Program-made: the position numbers and the translations under genes | The notes under the pieces: model-generated | Databases searched by the model: none | Seen by the model: the letters and a program-made list of their open reading frames with translations, nothing else | Told to the model about the DNA's origin: nothing | In this document: in pieces, positions 35,379 through 44,681 of the stretch | How the letters are laid out: each line of letters starts with the position of its first letter | How positions within the stretch are numbered: position 1 is the stretch's first letter | Assembly: GCF_030409845.1 (NCBI RefSeq) | Contig: NZ_JAUFQQ010000005.1 | Location: 1,922,001 to 1,986,000, forward strand | Source: Flavobacterium branchiarum | Lineage (GTDB): Bacteria > Bacteroidota > Bacteroidia > Flavobacteriales > Flavobacteriaceae | Length of the DNA stretch: 64,000 bases | Direction: 5' to 3'

Positions 35379-36341
35379 CTAAAGCGTTTCTATTAAAATC
35401 CACGCTTCTGGATTTATAGTTTTTTGGATCTCTCTTTGTGCTTTTTCTGCTTCGCGCATAGTAGCATAGCTACCGTATACAACAGGGAAAAGTCCATGTC
35501 TGTTAGCAGGAATTATTTTAGCATCAAATCCAGCTTTCTTTAATTTATTGTAAGCTTTTTGAGCATTGTTTTCGCTTCTAAAAGCACCAGCCATAATATG
35601 ATAAGGCATTGATAACTTCTCTTCTTTTACAGAAAGAGTTACTGTTACTGCCGGCAATGGATTTTTTATGAAAAAAGTAGCTTCTTGAATTTTATTCTGT
35701 ACTTGTTTTTGAACAGCAGTTTCTACTAGAACAGTTTGACTAGCAATTTGATTTTGGTACATTGGGTAACCAATGCTTCCTGTTACTCCTAATGCAAGGA
35801 TAAAAATTGCAGCATATTTTAAATAAGAATTAGACCCTTTATATTCCGTTTCTAATTCGATTGCTTCTTTTTGTTGTGCTGTATCTAGATCTAGTGCTTC
35901 TAATTGATTTTCAAAAGATTCTCTTTTAGCCATTGGAGAAACAAATGGACTTAATCCAAATGAAGTAGCCAAATAATTCTTTTGATCATTTGGTGTAAAC
36001 ACTAGGTTTTTATCAGCATTCAGTCTAATTTCACCTATGTTTTTTATAGAAATAAAACCATTATCTTCTAATTCCTTTTTCCAAGTTAAAACTTCAAAAT
36101 GAACTGCGCTAACAGCAAATTTGTATGATGTTTTTTCGGTAAGAGCAATGTGATTTGCTAACAAACCATCATTGTTTTTGATATGTGGGTTGAAAGAAAT
36201 TAATTTTTTTGGTGGAAAAAATGAATTTGAACCTTCATTAAGTTGGGCCGATTGAATTTCGGTTAAAAAAGCTCCAAACCCAGGAACCGTTACACACTGA
36301 TAACGATACAATAACTGCGCGATGTAAGTTTCGATTTTCAT
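35379..36341 (-). CDS. HU-like (CCDC81-type) and SPOR domain membrane protein
   Basis: 320 residues from the chosen ATG (MKIETYIAQLLYRYQCVTVPGFG); the frame is open 6 codons upstream, but the -7 box would then lie inside the coding region. The N-terminal about 145 residues match the tandem HU-CCDC81 folds of Bacteroidetes (VPGFGAFLTE, SFNPHIKNNDGLLANHIA). One membrane helix follows at about 178-198, and a C-terminal SPOR domain (about 244-320, HIMAGAFRSENNAQKAYNKLKKAGFDAKII). SPOR domains bind denuded peptidoglycan at division sites; the HU-like part would be cytoplasmic. A link between cytoplasm and division-site wall is plausible. Confidence 0.85.
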   Translation of the reverse strand: MKIETYIAQLLYRYQCVTVPGFGAFLTEIQSAQLNEGSNSFFPPKKLISFNPHIKNNDGLLANHIALTEKTSYKFAVSAVHFEVLTWKKELEDNGFISIKNIGEIRLNADKNLVFTPNDQKNYLATSFGLSPFVSPMAKRESFENQLEALDLDTAQQKEAIELETEYKGSNSYLKYAAIFILALGVTGSIGYPMYQNQIASQTVLVETAVQKQVQNKIQEATFFIKNPLPAVTVTLSVKEEKLSMPYHIMAGAFRSENNAQKAYNKLKKAGFDAKIIPANRHGLFPVVYGSYATMREAEKAQREIQKTINPEAWILIETL

Positions 36342-36346
36342 AGTAA

Positions 36347-36375
36347 CAAAGTTAGGCAAGGAAAATAGTTATCAA
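36347..36375 (-). promoter_or_regulatory. Promoter of the HU/SPOR gene, close enough for a leaderless mRNA
   Basis: On the minus strand: TTG (36375-36373), 18-nt spacer, TAACTTTG (36354-36347), then only 5 nt to the ATG at 36341. Both elements fit the Bacteroidetes consensus. Transcription would start at or next to the A of ATG. Confidence 0.6.
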
Positions 36376-36579
36376 AATTTTATTCACAATTTTTATTAAC
36401 AATTCGCTATTTTATTTAAATAGTTATTAATCAACTTTTTATAAGAGTCAGTTTTTTTCATGCTTTAGATGGTGATTTTTTAAACATATTTATTTGGCAA
36501 GAATTTACTTTAAATTACGATATTTGTAATTAAGAATTATATCTTTTATTTTATTTGAATTACTAAATTATTATACCAA

Positions 36580-37680
36580 ATGTCGGAGCAAGATCTATTT
36601 TATTTATTGGCCTTACAAAGTGTTGAAGGAGTGGGAGATATACTAGCTAAAAGGCTATTGTCTCATTGCGGTACAGCTAATGATGTTTTTAAGATGAAAT
36701 CTTCTCAACTTGCTTTAATTGATGGAGTTGGGTCTGTTTTATTAAAGAATATTAAAGAAAAATTGATATTTGAAAAAGCACAAAAAGAATTGGATTTTAT
36801 CCTGTCAAATGACATTAATGTAACGTTTTTTGAGGAGAAAAACTATCCTGATCGTTTAAAACATTGTATCGATTCACCGGTTTTATTATTTAGCACTGGA
36901 AACATCAATTTGAAGGATAAAAAGATCATAAGTATCGTTGGAACGCGACAAATTACATCTTATGGAACGGAATTCTGTAAAAAGCTAATTGAAGATTTAG
37001 CTCCTTTAGATCCAATTATTGTTAGTGGTTTTGCTTATGGAGTAGATATTATTGCGCATCAATTAGCAATGGATAATAACCTTCAGACTATTGGTGTAGT
37101 TGCACATGGTTTAAATCAAATTTATCCTAAAACGCATAAAAAATATGTTGCCAAAGTGGAACAAAATGGAGGTTTTATGACTGAGTTTTGGAGTTCATCA
37201 AATCCGGATAAAGAAAATTTTGTGCGTAGAAACCGTATTGTTGCGGGTTTGAGTGAAGCCACAATAGTAATTGAATCGGCTGATAAAGGAGGTTCACTTA
37301 TTACTGCTAATATGGCAAATGACTACAATCGAGATGTTTTTGCAGTTCCTGGTCGAACGACAGATAAATACAGTCAGGGTTGTAATGATTTAATAAAAAC
37401 TCAAAAAGCGAATGTATTAAGTAGTGCCGCCGATTTGATTTATATGCTGAATTGGGATATTGAAAAACAACCTAAAACGGTTCAAAAACAGCTGTTTGTT
37501 GAGTTAGAATCAGATGAACAAATTGTATATGATTATTTGCTAAATAATGGTAAAGACCTCATGGATATTATTGCTTTACAATGCGATTTTCCGATTTACA
37601 AAATTTCAGGATTGTTGCTTAATATGGAGCTTAAAGGGGTAATTCGTCCTTTGCCAGGGAAATTATTTGAGGCTATTTAA
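36580..37680 (+). CDS. dprA: DNA processing protein DprA
   Basis: 366 residues: an N-terminal helix-hairpin-helix/SAM-like part, the Rossmann-type core with SIVGTRQITSYGTEFCKKL (GSRxxS-like), IVSGFAYGVDIIAHQLA, NRIVAGLSEATIVIESADKGGSLITANMAND and VFAVPG, and a C-terminal winged-helix segment. DprA loads RecA on incoming single-stranded DNA during natural transformation. Its presence does not prove competence; the uptake genes are not in this window. recA is located 3 kb to the right. Confidence 0.94.
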   Translation: MSEQDLFYLLALQSVEGVGDILAKRLLSHCGTANDVFKMKSSQLALIDGVGSVLLKNIKEKLIFEKAQKELDFILSNDINVTFFEEKNYPDRLKHCIDSPVLLFSTGNINLKDKKIISIVGTRQITSYGTEFCKKLIEDLAPLDPIIVSGFAYGVDIIAHQLAMDNNLQTIGVVAHGLNQIYPKTHKKYVAKVEQNGGFMTEFWSSSNPDKENFVRRNRIVAGLSEATIVIESADKGGSLITANMANDYNRDVFAVPGRTTDKYSQGCNDLIKTQKANVLSSAADLIYMLNWDIEKQPKTVQKQLFVELESDEQIVYDYLLNNGKDLMDIIALQCDFPIYKISGLLLNMELKGVIRPLPGKLFEAI

Positions 37681-37685
37681 ATAAA

Positions 37686-37716
37686 AAGCCCTTTTAAATT
37701 TTATTTAAAAGGGCTT
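37686..37716 (+). terminator. Hairpin after dprA
   Basis: 13-bp perfect stem AAGCCCTTTTAAA / TTTAAAAGGGCTT with a 5-nt loop; no long U-run after it. Confidence 0.55.
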
Positions 37717-37812
37717 GATTATGTGTGGTTTGTATTTATAATCTTATCTAGAGCTATAGTTTAACTCATTCTAATAAGTTTGTTTTGTAATAGCAGTAAG
37801 TTGATGTTTTAA

Positions 37813-38226
37813 TCAGGAATCATATTCTTTATCATAATCTGAAAAAGCTTCATCTGAACCAGTCCCGCTTAGCAAACAAAAAGCAACATAAGATACATCA
37901 ACTATCCAATTATCAATTTGTGACGTTTGCTGTTCGTTTATTAGGTTATTACGCTGTAACATACCTTCTGGATGAATAGCCCACATTCTGCCTAAATGGC
38001 AAATTCCCCAAAGTGAGTTAATTATGTTTTTATCAATAAAATCCTTCTCCAATTCAGGTGCGAGTACCTTCATAGCTTGAATGATTAAATGGTAATTTTT
38101 TTCATGTAAAACGCCTTTGTAAGGGCGTAATTGACCTAAAAAACCATTTTCCCATCTTTCGCTTTCAAAGCTATCATGGTTCCCACTTTGGTACTGTAAT
38201 TCTTCTATTGCTTCTTGAATTGTCAT
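37813..38226 (-). CDS. Conserved hypothetical soluble protein
   Basis: 137 residues, no signal or membrane segment. N-terminus MTIQEAIEELQYQSGNHDSF, then WENGFLGQLRPYKGVLHEKNYHLIIQAMKVLAPELEKD and an acidic end (SDEAFSDYDKEYDS). Mostly helical with conserved-looking Trp/His/Gly residues (LWGICHLGRMWAIHPEGML). I do not recognise the family. trpS is 15 nt upstream on the same strand, so the two are probably co-transcribed. A functional link to tRNA charging would be speculation. Confidence 0.65.
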   Translation of the reverse strand: MTIQEAIEELQYQSGNHDSFESERWENGFLGQLRPYKGVLHEKNYHLIIQAMKVLAPELEKDFIDKNIINSLWGICHLGRMWAIHPEGMLQRNNLINEQQTSQIDNWIVDVSYVAFCLLSGTGSDEAFSDYDKEYDS

Positions 38227-38241
38227 GTCCTTGGTTAATTT

Positions 38242-39216
38242 TTATTTTCCAAATCCGAGTTTAACTCGTACTCTTTCAAGAACTTCATTAGCAATAACTG
38301 CTGCTTTTTCGGCTCCTTTTTTAAGTAAAGCATCTACTTCATCAAGGTTATTGATGTAGTAATTGTATTTTTCTCTTTCCGTTTTAAATTTTTCGGTAAT
38401 CAACTCAAACAAAGCTTGTTTAGCATGACCATAACCGTAATTTCCACCTAAATAATTGGCTCTCATAATGGCAATTTGATTTTCATCAGCCATTAAAGCA
38501 TAAATTGCAAATGCATTACAAGTATCAGGGTTTTTTGGATCTTCAAGTGGTGTACTATCAGTCTCGATACTCATTACTTGTTTGCGCAATGCTTTATCAT
38601 CTAGAAATATATTGATAAAATTATTTGCTGATTTACTCATTTTCCCTCCATTTGTTCCAGGAATTAACATGCTGTTTTCTTGAATTTTAGCTTCAGGAAT
38701 AACAAATGTTTCTCCCATTTGGTGGTTAAAACGAGAAGCAACATCTCGAGTAATTTCTAAATGTTGCAATTGATCTTTTCCTACTGGCACAAACTCTGCA
38801 TTATAAAGCAAAATATCGGCAGCCATCAACATTGGATAAGAGAATAAACCTGCGTTTACGTCATCTAGACGATCTGCTTTATCTTTGAAAGAATGGGCAA
38901 GTGTTAATCTCTGAAAAGGGAAAAAACAACTTAGATACCAGCTTAATTCTGTTGTTTGTGGAACATCAGATTGTCTGTAAAAAGTAACACGATCAATATC
39001 CAGACCTAATGCAAGCCAGGTAGCAGCAACACTAAAGGTATTATCTCTTAGAGTTTTACCATCTTTTATTTGTGTAATCGAATGTAAATCGGCGATAAAC
39101 AAAAATGATTCGTTTTCGGGTTTGTTAGATAATTCGATTGCAGGAATAATTGCTCCTAATAAGTTGCCTAAGTGCGGCGTTCCAGTACTTTGTACGCCTG
39201 TAAGTATTTTTGCCAT
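38242..39216 (-). CDS. trpS: Tryptophanyl-tRNA synthetase
   Basis: 324 residues. Class I signatures: GVQSTGTPHLGNLLGAI (HLGN in place of HIGH) and GGKMSKSANN. The QSDVPQTTELSW segment (tryptophan pocket) and DLHSIT are typical of TrpRS. It charges tRNA-Trp. Start MAKILTGVQSTG. The 137-residue gene follows 15 nt after the stop. Confidence 0.95.
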   Translation of the reverse strand: MAKILTGVQSTGTPHLGNLLGAIIPAIELSNKPENESFLFIADLHSITQIKDGKTLRDNTFSVAATWLALGLDIDRVTFYRQSDVPQTTELSWYLSCFFPFQRLTLAHSFKDKADRLDDVNAGLFSYPMLMAADILLYNAEFVPVGKDQLQHLEITRDVASRFNHQMGETFVIPEAKIQENSMLIPGTNGGKMSKSANNFINIFLDDKALRKQVMSIETDSTPLEDPKNPDTCNAFAIYALMADENQIAIMRANYLGGNYGYGHAKQALFELITEKFKTEREKYNYYINNLDEVDALLKKGAEKAAVIANEVLERVRVKLGFGK

Positions 39217-39235
39217 GCTAATTTTTTTCTTATTT

Positions 39236-39308
39236 GCAAAGTTCGCAAAGTTTTTTGCAAAGTCTGCAAATTTTATTTTTAATTAACTGCAAAGTTCGCA
39301 AAGTTTTT
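39236..39308 (+). repeat. 20-bp direct repeat in the trpS-plsC divergent region
   Basis: GCAAAGTTCGCAAAGTTTTT occurs at 39236-39255 and exactly again at 39289-39308, with a related copy between them (tgcaaagtctgcaaa). It covers the region where the trpS promoter must lie. Confidence 0.7.
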
Positions 39309-39349
39309 CCTAATGTGAATTCTTTTAATTTAAATCACATTCATTTTAT

Positions 39350-39357
39350 TACTTTTG
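39350..39357 (+). promoter_or_regulatory. Probable -7 box TACTTTTG of plsC, 5 nt from the ATG
   Basis: TAnnTTTG match with only 5 nt to the ATG at 39363, as for the HU/SPOR gene. No good -33 TTG. Confidence 0.4.
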
Positions 39358-39362
39358 GATTT

Positions 39363-40112
39363 ATGAAAGGTTTAAAAATTGTTTTTTGGGTTCTTTGGCG
39401 CGTGTGGTTCTATGTTTTAATGGCCATCCCAATTTTGGTAATGTTTCCATTTTTAGTATTATCGATTCTTACCGAAAGTGGGTATCCATATTTCTTTAGA
39501 ATGGCGAGGATTTGGGCGAAATTTATCCTTTTCGGAATGGGATTTTATTACAAAGTAGAGAAGGAGCAAGCACTTGATCCTAGTAAAAGTTATATGATTG
39601 TTGCTAATCATACTTCGATGACAGACATCATGTTGACGTTGGCAATTATTAAAAATCCGTTTGTTTTTGTTGGAAAAAAAGAACTTTCTAAGATTCCTTT
39701 GTTTGGGTTTTTCTATAAAAGAACCTGCATTTTGGTTGATAGAAAATCTTCAAAAAGCAAAATGGACGTTTTTAACAGTGCTCAGAAACGTTTGAATCAG
39801 GGTTTAAGTATTTGTATTTTTCCTGAAGGAGGAGTTCCAGACGATGAGTCGATTATTTTGGATGAATTCAAAGACGGTGCTTTCCGTTTAGCAATAGAGC
39901 ATCATATTCCGATTGTTCCGATTACTTATGCTGACAATAAAAAGCGATTTTCGTATACTTTCTTTAGTGGTAGCCCAGGGAAAATGAGAGTGAAAATTCA
40001 TTCGTTTATAGAAACAAAAGCCCTACGCCCAGAAGATAGAAAAGAACTTCGTGATCAGGTAAGAGATCTTATTTATAAGCAATTACTAGTTTTTAGTAAA
40101 AAAAACTTTTAA
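39363..40112 (+). CDS. plsC: 1-acyl-sn-glycerol-3-phosphate acyltransferase
   Basis: 249 residues from the chosen ATG (MKGLKIVFWVLWRVWFYVLM); the frame is open to 39234, but that extension reads through the direct repeats. Two N-terminal hydrophobic segments, then the acyltransferase boxes NHTSMTD (H-x4-D) and FPEGG, with VDRKSSKSK between. It acylates lysophosphatidic acid in phospholipid synthesis at the inner membrane. A stand-alone gene, divergent from trpS. The 264 bp after its stop (40113-40376) contain nothing recognisable. Confidence 0.9.
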   Translation: MKGLKIVFWVLWRVWFYVLMAIPILVMFPFLVLSILTESGYPYFFRMARIWAKFILFGMGFYYKVEKEQALDPSKSYMIVANHTSMTDIMLTLAIIKNPFVFVGKKELSKIPLFGFFYKRTCILVDRKSSKSKMDVFNSAQKRLNQGLSICIFPEGGVPDDESIILDEFKDGAFRLAIEHHIPIVPITYADNKKRFSYTFFSGSPGKMRVKIHSFIETKALRPEDRKELRDQVRDLIYKQLLVFSKKNF

Positions 40113-40376
40113 AGAAGACATTATTTTACAAAAGAAACAATCAAGTATAAATTCCTAAAAGTAATTGTTATCCTATCGATGAATGATTTTTTGAGAAATA
40201 AAATTCATGATTCGTCTAATTTTTCTTTTTGTTATCCAGTTTTGTTGGAATAACGTTTCCAGTTTCTTTTTCATTGTTTAAGTTTAAAAAATTAATACAT
40301 ACAAGCTTTTTTAGGCTCAAAATCAGTAATTCTTTATGTAGATGTCGTTTTTAGAAAAGGTTGCGTAAAAAGCATA

Positions 40377-40407
40377 AAAAAACCCGAAATTTGATTTCGG
40401 GTTTTTT
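40377..40407. terminator. Intrinsic terminator of recA
   Basis: 14-bp perfect stem AAAAAACCCGAAAT / ATTTCGGGTTTTTT with loop TTG; U-runs on both strands. Confidence 0.88.
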
Positions 40408-40411
40408 GTTT

Positions 40412-41431
40412 TTAGGCACTTGCCAATTCTTTGATATGTGCTTTAATCTTAACTTCTAGCTCATCTGCTAATTCAGGATTATCTTTAATAAGTGATTTAA
40501 CTGCATCACGACCTTGTCCTAATTTAGTATCACCGTAGCTAAACCATGAACCTGCTTTCTTAACGATTTCAAATTCTACAGCTAAATCTAAAATTTCTCC
40601 AGTTTTAGAAACTCCTTCTCCGTACATAATGTCGAATTCTGCAGTTTTAAATGGTGGAGCCACTTTGTTTTTAACGATTTTTACTTTGGTTCTGTTACCA
40701 ATTACGTTGTCACCATCTTTAATTTGAGATGAACGACGAATATCCAAACGTACCGAAGCATAAAATTTCAAGGCGTTACCACCCGTTGTTGTTTCAGGAT
40801 TTCCGAACATTACACCAATTTTTTCTCTTAACTGGTTAATGAAGAATACCGTACAGTTTGTTTTACTAATTGTTCCTGTAAGTTTACGAAGTGCTTGTGA
40901 CATTAAACGAGCATGAAGTCCCATTTTTGAATCTCCCATTTCTCCTTCGATTTCACTTTTTGGAGTTAATGCAGCAACCGAGTCAATTACAACAATATCA
41001 ATAGCTCCTGAACGAATTAAGTTCTCAGCAATTTCAAGTGCTTGTTCCCCGTTGTCTGGTTGAGAAATAATTAAGTTCTCAATATCAATTCCTAATTTCT
41101 CAGCATAATTTCTATCAAAAGCATGCTCAGCATCTATAAATGCAGCAATTCCACCCGCTTTTTGAGCTTCGGCAATAGCGTGTAATGTTAGCGTTGTTTT
41201 TCCAGAAGATTCTGGCCCGTATATTTCTATAATTCTTCCTTTAGGATAACCGTTTACCCCTAAGGCTAAATCTACTCCTAATGAACCTGATGAAATTGTT
41301 TCTACTTCTACTATGGCTTTATCGCCCATTTTCATTACGGTTCCTTTTCCGTAAGTCTTATCAAGTTTATCAAGCGTAAGTTGTAGCGCTTTTAATTTGG
41401 CTTCTTTCTCTGAACTCATCTTTTCTTTCAT
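40412..41431 (-). CDS. recA: Recombinase RecA
   Basis: 339 residues. Walker A G72-PESSGKT79, the [39 protein letters not shown] region (Walker B and L1), [35 protein letters not shown] (L2), and a short C-terminal domain. It coats single-stranded DNA for homologous pairing and triggers SOS co-proteolysis. Two starts are possible, 41431 or M5 (41419); the first is given. No LexA-box-like sequence was recognised upstream, but Bacteroidetes operators differ. Confidence 0.97.
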   Translation of the reverse strand: MKEKMSSEKEAKLKALQLTLDKLDKTYGKGTVMKMGDKAIVEVETISSGSLGVDLALGVNGYPKGRIIEIYGPESSGKTTLTLHAIAEAQKAGGIAAFIDAEHAFDRNYAEKLGIDIENLIISQPDNGEQALEIAENLIRSGAIDIVVIDSVAALTPKSEIEGEMGDSKMGLHARLMSQALRKLTGTISKTNCTVFFINQLREKIGVMFGNPETTTGGNALKFYASVRLDIRRSSQIKDGDNVIGNRTKVKIVKNKVAPPFKTAEFDIMYGEGVSKTGEILDLAVEFEIVKKAGSWFSYGDTKLGQGRDAVKSLIKDNPELADELEVKIKAHIKELASA

Positions 41432-41574
41432 CTAAATTGTTATAATTCTTTTATACTAAATCGATACATTTATAACGTATTGATTTCATTTGTTTTGGCT
41501 TGTAATCGACGTAAAATTACTTCTTTTTTTTGAAGTTGCAACTCGATTTATTTTCTCTTACCGAGATAGTTTTT

Positions 41575-42084
41575 TTATAGAAAAAGTGCTCTAAGTTCAG
41601 TAGCATCTTCTGGTTTTATTTTACCAGCTAATAGTAAACTTAGTTGTTTACGACGCAAAGCAGCTTCAAAGCGTTGTTTTTCAAGTTCCGTTTCTGGTTC
41701 AATTGGTGGTACTTCAACAGGAGTTCCGTTATCATCTACAGCAACAAAAGTGTAAATTGCTTCGTTGGCTTTTGTTCTATTTCCTGATTCACGATCTTCT
41801 ACCCAAACATCTATAAAAACTTCCATTGAACTTTTGAACGATCTTGATACTTTTGCCTCAATAGTTACTACACTTCCTAGTGAAATAGCTCTATTAAAAG
41901 CTACGTGATTTACAGATGCTGTAACTACTATTCGGCGTGAATGTCTTCGAGCAGCAATACTTGCAGCACGATCCATTCGGGCTAATAATTCGCCACCAAA
42001 AAGATTGTTTAAGGGATTAGTTTCGCTCGGTAAAACCAAATCGGTTAATATTGTTAAAGACTCTAAAGGATGTTTTGGTTTCAT
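41575..42084 (-). CDS. Acyl-CoA thioesterase, hotdog fold
   Basis: 169 residues. Hotdog helix LFGGELLARMDRAASIAARRHSRR (N-x-x-x-L-F-G-G context) and the strand VTASVNHVAFNRAISLGSVVTIEAKV with the conserved Asn-His and Gly. Typical of the YciA/BACH-like acyl-CoA hydrolases that release free fatty acid and CoA. The C-terminal helix (EKQRFEAALRRKQLSLLL) is longer than in YciA. Substrate chain length cannot be read from sequence. recA follows on the same strand, 143 nt away, likely separate. Confidence 0.9.
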   Translation of the reverse strand: MKPKHPLESLTILTDLVLPSETNPLNNLFGGELLARMDRAASIAARRHSRRIVVTASVNHVAFNRAISLGSVVTIEAKVSRSFKSSMEVFIDVWVEDRESGNRTKANEAIYTFVAVDDNGTPVEVPPIEPETELEKQRFEAALRRKQLSLLLAGKIKPEDATELRALFL

Positions 42085-42224
42085 TGTAATTATTATGTTG
42101 TTGATTTTTAATGTTTTAATTATTAAACATTAAAATTTATTATTTGGGTCAAATATAATCAATAATTAGGCTTTTTGTGTGCAGCCTTCTTGGATTTTTA
42201 GATTAACATAAATCCTTCAAATAT

Positions 42225-43184
42225 TTAAATTCGTTCTCCTTTAATGTTGATTGAAAATGTTTCTCCGTTAAGTTCTACATCTGTTCTTTCTCCACAAAAA
42301 CAGGTCATTGAGTCGTATTTAAACGGAATGATAACTTCTCCTTTTCTATTAATTAATCCCCATTTATTCCCAATACTTGCTGGAGCATAATTTTCTTCGA
42401 AAGCATAAATAATATCGTATTTTATTGGTACAACTTCTTTGCCTGTTATGTCTAGATAGCCTGTTTTTCCGTTTAGCGTAACTTGAGAAATATCACCTTC
42501 AAGGCCATAAATTTTATCATATTTCAATAGGGTTATTTCTTTTCCTTTAGTGTTAATTAATCCCCATTTGTTATTGTTTCCAACTATTGCAACTCCGTTG
42601 TTAAAACCAAAGGCATCATCGTATTTTAGTGTTACAATTTCTTTTCCATTACTATCTACAAATCCAGTTTTGTTGTTGAGCACAACCATAGATATTCCTT
42701 CTTTGGATCCGTATATTTTGTCGTATTTTATCGCAGTAATTTCTTTTCCCGTTGTATTTATTAAACCTTGTTTTTCGTTTAAAACCACAATAGCTACCCC
42801 TTCTTGATAAACATAAATGTCATCATATTTTGGAGCGACAATTTCTTTCCCGTTACTATCTACAACGCCACGTTTTTCACCCACACTAATAACAAAGAAA
42901 CCGTCTTTTGGTGAGTAAATTTCATCATATTTTGGGGTTAAAATTTCTTTACCTAAAGAGTTAATAAATCCATATTTATTATTTGAAACGACAATATAGA
43001 ATCCTTCTTCGGGAGCAAACATTTTATCATATTTTGGTTCTATGATATAATCATAATTATCATCTATTAAGCCCCATTTCATAGTTTCGGGATCTAAATA
43101 TGCTTCTTGTGCGTTTGTTTTTGTTTGAAATACGAATGCTATTGTTAGCAAAAGTAAGTACTTGGTTAATTTTAGACCTTTCAT
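42225..43184 (-). CDS. Secreted WG-repeat protein, copy 1
   Basis: 319 residues from the chosen ATG (MKGLKLTKYLLLLTIAF...), which gives a proper signal peptide ending about TNAQ; the frame is open 12 codons further up. Eight WG-type units of about 35 residues, each with pattern N-K-x-G-x-[IV]-x-x-x-G-K-E-I-x-x-x-K-Y-D (for example NKYGFINSLGKEILTPKYD). WG repeats form beta structures with unknown partners, often cell-surface or periplasmic. The second WG gene follows upstream, so the pair probably arose by duplication. Confidence 0.85.
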   Translation of the reverse strand: MKGLKLTKYLLLLTIAFVFQTKTNAQEAYLDPETMKWGLIDDNYDYIIEPKYDKMFAPEEGFYIVVSNNKYGFINSLGKEILTPKYDEIYSPKDGFFVISVGEKRGVVDSNGKEIVAPKYDDIYVYQEGVAIVVLNEKQGLINTTGKEITAIKYDKIYGSKEGISMVVLNNKTGFVDSNGKEIVTLKYDDAFGFNNGVAIVGNNNKWGLINTKGKEITLLKYDKIYGLEGDISQVTLNGKTGYLDITGKEVVPIKYDIIYAFEENYAPASIGNKWGLINRKGEVIIPFKYDSMTCFCGERTDVELNGETFSINIKGERI

Positions 43185-43332
43185 AAAATTGAGTTTTATT
43201 TTAATGCTTTTTTTCTCCATGTAAAAGGAGCGATTTAATTATAATTTGAAGCAACTATTTCTTTTGCTCGCTCATTAATAAATCTATATTTATGATGAAC
43301 GCAGCATAATTGTTGAAGTATCTTATTTTATC

Positions 43333-44208
43333 TTATTTCACAGGGGTAATTTCTATACCTTTTTCGTCTAATAATTCCTTTTTATTATCAATCTCTACTT
43401 GAATAATTTTTGTATTATTAATAGTTTCAGCTGGATAAATCAGATCATATTTTATAGCTGTAATTTCTGCTCCGCTTTTGTCTATTAAGCCACTTTTGGA
43501 GTCTATACTAACTATAAAGAGATTGTTAATTGGGTAAATATTGTTATATATTAGTGGAGTAATCTCTTTTCCTGATTTATCAATTAATCCTGATTTGCCG
43601 TTAATTTTAACTACAGCATTTCCATTTTTAAAGTCATAAACAATATCATATTTTAGGGGAGTTATTTCAGCGCCTAATGAATTTATAAAACCAAATTTAT
43701 TATTAGAAAACACATAGGTATATCCTTCTTCAAATTTTCCAATTGATTGATATTTAGGTGAAATGATTTCCCTTCCAGTCGTGTCAATAAATGTACATTT
43801 TTCATTTATGCGTAGGACAGCAAATCCATTATGAAATTCATACACAACGGAATTATATTTTATCGGAGTAATTTCTGTCCCAGATGTATTTATAAAACCG
43901 ATTTTTTTGTTTTGTTTTACAAATGCAAACCCATCTTTAAAATCAGAAATATAATCGTATTTTGGCGTGACAATTTCTATTCCCTTTTGGGTCAGCAAAC
44001 CAATTTTTTCATTTATAGATACTACAATTAGGTCATTTTCAATGAATTCCATTGTGTCATACTTTGCTGTAATAATAATATTTCCCGTAGGATCTTTTAA
44101 TCCAAATTTCCAATCCTCGACATAAAATTCTTGAGCAGTAACTATAGAGTAATGTGATAAAAGAAGAAAAATGGGAAAAAATAATTTTTCTAAATTTGAG
44201 GGTTTCAT
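43333..44208 (-). CDS. Secreted WG-repeat protein, copy 2
   Basis: 291 residues with signal peptide (LSHYSIVTAQ end) and about eight WG units, the last one cut short at EITPVK. Units follow the same pattern (EKIGLLTQKGIEIVTPKYD, NKFGFINSLGAEITPLKYD). Adjacent to copy 1 (148-nt gap) in the same direction. Copy 1 is more regular (K-E-I) and copy 2 more diverged, consistent with old tandem duplication. Confidence 0.85.
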   Translation of the reverse strand: MKPSNLEKLFFPIFLLLSHYSIVTAQEFYVEDWKFGLKDPTGNIIITAKYDTMEFIENDLIVVSINEKIGLLTQKGIEIVTPKYDYISDFKDGFAFVKQNKKIGFINTSGTEITPIKYNSVVYEFHNGFAVLRINEKCTFIDTTGREIISPKYQSIGKFEEGYTYVFSNNKFGFINSLGAEITPLKYDIVYDFKNGNAVVKINGKSGLIDKSGKEITPLIYNNIYPINNLFIVSIDSKSGLIDKSGAEITAIKYDLIYPAETINNTKIIQVEIDNKKELLDEKGIEITPVK

Positions 44209-44232
44209 ATTTTTTAAGAATAGAATTTGGCA

Positions 44233-44284
44233 CTTAAATCAAATAATAGTGTTGTTTGTTTTCAATACTATTATTTGATTTAAG
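44233..44284. terminator. 18-bp perfect hairpin after the DoxX-type gene
   Basis: CTTAAATCAAATAATAGT (44233-44250) pairs exactly with 44267-44284 with a 16-nt loop. It separates the holB-doxX pair from the WG genes. No strong U-run, so terminator or mRNA 3' stabiliser. Confidence 0.6.
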
Positions 44285-44293
44285 TATTCCGGA

Positions 44294-44677
44294 CTAAGTT
44301 AGCCAAAATACCGCTACAACCGCAGGGATAAAGTAAATAGCAATAGTTCTTGCGCCATCATAATCTTTGGCTAATCGTTGACCGAAAAGCAACATTATCA
44401 AGGTAATACAAGAGAAGATTGCGCCATACAAACCATATTCTCTACCGCTATTTGTAAACAATTGAATGGAGCCTACTATACAAAGTATTCCCGATATCAA
44501 TTCTAAAACAAGGATATTAAATAGAGCAAGTGGAACTTGATTTTTCAGTTGAGTTTTTGCAAAATGCTCTTTAAGCCAGCTTACATTATCCTTCCAATAA
44601 AAAATTTTGTCGTAACCAGATTGGAGAAATGTTACAGCTAAGAAAACTAAAACTAGAATCGAGGCAATATTGTTCAT
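44294..44677 (-). CDS. DoxX-like four-helix membrane protein
   Basis: 127 residues with four hydrophobic helices. The N-terminal SILVLVFLAVTFLQSGYDKIFYW fits DoxX (F-x-x-x-G-x-x-K pattern). DoxX family proteins are small inner-membrane proteins linked to redox or thiosulfate/quinone functions in some organisms; the role here is unknown. It starts 4 nt after the holB stop and is probably co-transcribed with it. Confidence 0.75.
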   Translation of the reverse strand: MNNIASILVLVFLAVTFLQSGYDKIFYWKDNVSWLKEHFAKTQLKNQVPLALFNILVLELISGILCIVGSIQLFTNSGREYGLYGAIFSCITLIMLLFGQRLAKDYDGARTIAIYFIPAVVAVFWLT

Positions 44678-44681
44678 CTTT

